DNA of 44,095 nucleotides from an uncultured Saprospiraceae bacterium (lineage in GTDB: Bacteria > Bacteroidota > Bacteroidia > Chitinophagales > Saprospiraceae): the NCBI GenBank assembly GCA_937974625.1, contig CALJVJ010000107.1, positions 1-44,095 on the forward strand, in the 5' to 3' direction. Shown one piece after another: positions 43,457 through 44,095 of the stretch. The translations under genes were made by a program, and so were the position numbers. The notes under the pieces were generated by a model. It was not told the origin of the DNA. It saw only the letters and a list, made by a program, of their open reading frames with translations, and ran no database searches. Numbering within the stretch: the first letter of the stretch is position 1; every line of letters begins with the position of its first letter.

Positions 43457-44095
43457 TTAATACAATCTACTAACTAAAATTTTCTTTGTAATAGGCTGAG
43501 CATTCTCCACTTTAATATTTAAATGATATAAACCATTTTGGAAATTGCTTATATCAAGTTTTAGTACATCTGATGTAATTTCATCCATTTTTAATTCTTG
43601 GACTAATTGACCATACAGATTTAAAACTTTGATATCCCCAGATTTACCATTGTATTTACTTAAGTTGATAAATAACTCTTCTTGTGCTGGATTTGGGTAG
43701 ACAGAAATATCATTGGCAGAAATATTCAAGCTGCCTGGTGTTGTTCTACTAGAAGCACCATTTGGACATTCTGTTCCATTTCCTGTAAGGTTGATATTGA
43801 TATCACCATTTTGTCCATTAGCCGCAGCATCATAAATATCTATATTTAGACTACCAGAAGGTTGGCTTTGAACATCAATTTTCAACCATCCACTAGCACC
43901 AAAAGACAATACTTCGTTGGTTACATTTGCACCAACACCTACTTGGAATGCTTGACCATGGTCTCTGATAGTAAGCACTGCTCCTGCTGCCGAACCAGTA
44001 CCCATTAAAGTACCCGTAAAATCAGCATAGTAGTAATAGCCACTCTCATCAGGATGTAAACAAGCATGCTCTTTAGCAGCACCTGTAGGTGAATT
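43457..44095 (-). CDS. T9SS-exported protein with the same unnamed module as the giant adhesin, C-terminal part
   Basis: The gene runs in from the right edge; 212 codons are visible, open to base 44095. The first ~140 residues repeat the module seen as A1-A3 in the neighbour: SGYYYYADFTGTLMGTGSAA, the core GQAFQVGVGANVTNEVLSFG, ASGWLKIDVQSQPSGSLNI, and NGDININLTGNGTEC. After a short linker follows a complete type A T9SS sorting domain: ISVYPNPAQEELFINLS, GDIKVLNLYGQLVQEL, LDISNFQNGLYHLNIKVENA, and the basic end TKKILVSRLY. It should therefore be moved across the outer membrane and attached or released by the T9SS. It converges on the giant adhesin gene. The total length and N-terminus are unknown. 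Confidence 0.9.
   Translation of the reverse strand, partial: NSPTGAAKEHACLHPDESGYYYYADFTGTLMGTGSAAGAVLTIRDHGQAFQVGVGANVTNEVLSFGASGWLKIDVQSQPSGSLNIDIYDAAANGQNGDININLTGNGTECPNGASSRTTPGSLNISANDISVYPNPAQEELFINLSKYNGKSGDIKVLNLYGQLVQELKMDEITSDVLKLDISNFQNGLYHLNIKVENAQPITKKILVSRLY

Overview
The window looks like a piece of a Bacteroidota chromosome, most likely Saprospiria or a relative. The evidence is AT-rich DNA, intergenic promoters of the Bacteroidota TAnnTTTG type, hardly any Shine-Dalgarno sequences, many secreted proteins with Bacteroidota-type signal peptides, a type IX secretion (T9SS) C-terminal sorting domain on at least two proteins, and very large multidomain surface proteins. The genus assignment is inference only. 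No tRNA or rRNA gene, CRISPR array, phage or transposase gene was seen.

Layout. (1) 1-5033, plus strand: end of a PQQ-type sugar dehydrogenase, a DUF2911 protein, an erythromycin-esterase-like secreted protein, a class C beta-lactamase-fold serine hydrolase and a Tat lipoprotein of the DinB fold. (2) 5142-10095, minus strand: a TonB C-terminal-domain protein, a 964-residue Asp-box/VPS10-type propeller protein and a secreted protein with an HELGH metalloprotease motif. (3) 10408-16212: a DoxX membrane protein, the small SRP RNA (minus strand, with a very good promoter), an ABM monooxygenase, a TlpA thioredoxin plus sulfatase pair, an orphan gluconate-dehydrogenase-subunit-3 lipoprotein, and two nearly identical 158-bp MITE-like elements. 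Two small reading frames of 21 and 58 codons follow the second element. (4) 16378-22489, plus strand: a sulfur-oxidation cluster with a persulfide dioxygenase-rhodanese fusion, a fused four-cluster ferredoxin/NrfD membrane protein, and a Mo-bisPGD catalytic subunit without a Tat signal. (5) 22629-24096: a VOC protein and a paraoxonase-like propeller. (6) 24133-44095: a surface-protein island with two paralogous SdrD-B/propeller/GEVED proteins (2052 and 1163 aa), a divergent 2809-aa T9SS adhesin, and the end of a further T9SS protein.

How the genes may work together. The CstB-like protein should oxidise persulfide sulfur to sulfite or thiosulfate. The cytoplasm-facing Mo enzyme plus its fused SoeBC-like electron-transfer subunit could then oxidise sulfite to sulfate and feed electrons to quinone. 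The surface island seems to build large calcium-binding, carbohydrate- or cell-contact proteins from shared modules, with the divergent 0.8-kb spacer at 33905-34713 as the likely control region. Within that spacer is an unusual G-free 24-bp triple repeat just before the 2809-aa gene.

The most notable unexplained items are the MITE family whose terminal repeat is itself a palindrome, with a solo terminus 9 bp before the Mo-subunit gene; the 58-aa conserved-looking small protein ahead of the sulfur cluster; an unnamed secreted module reused in two neighbouring T9SS genes; and a C-type lectin domain inserted inside a HYR domain.
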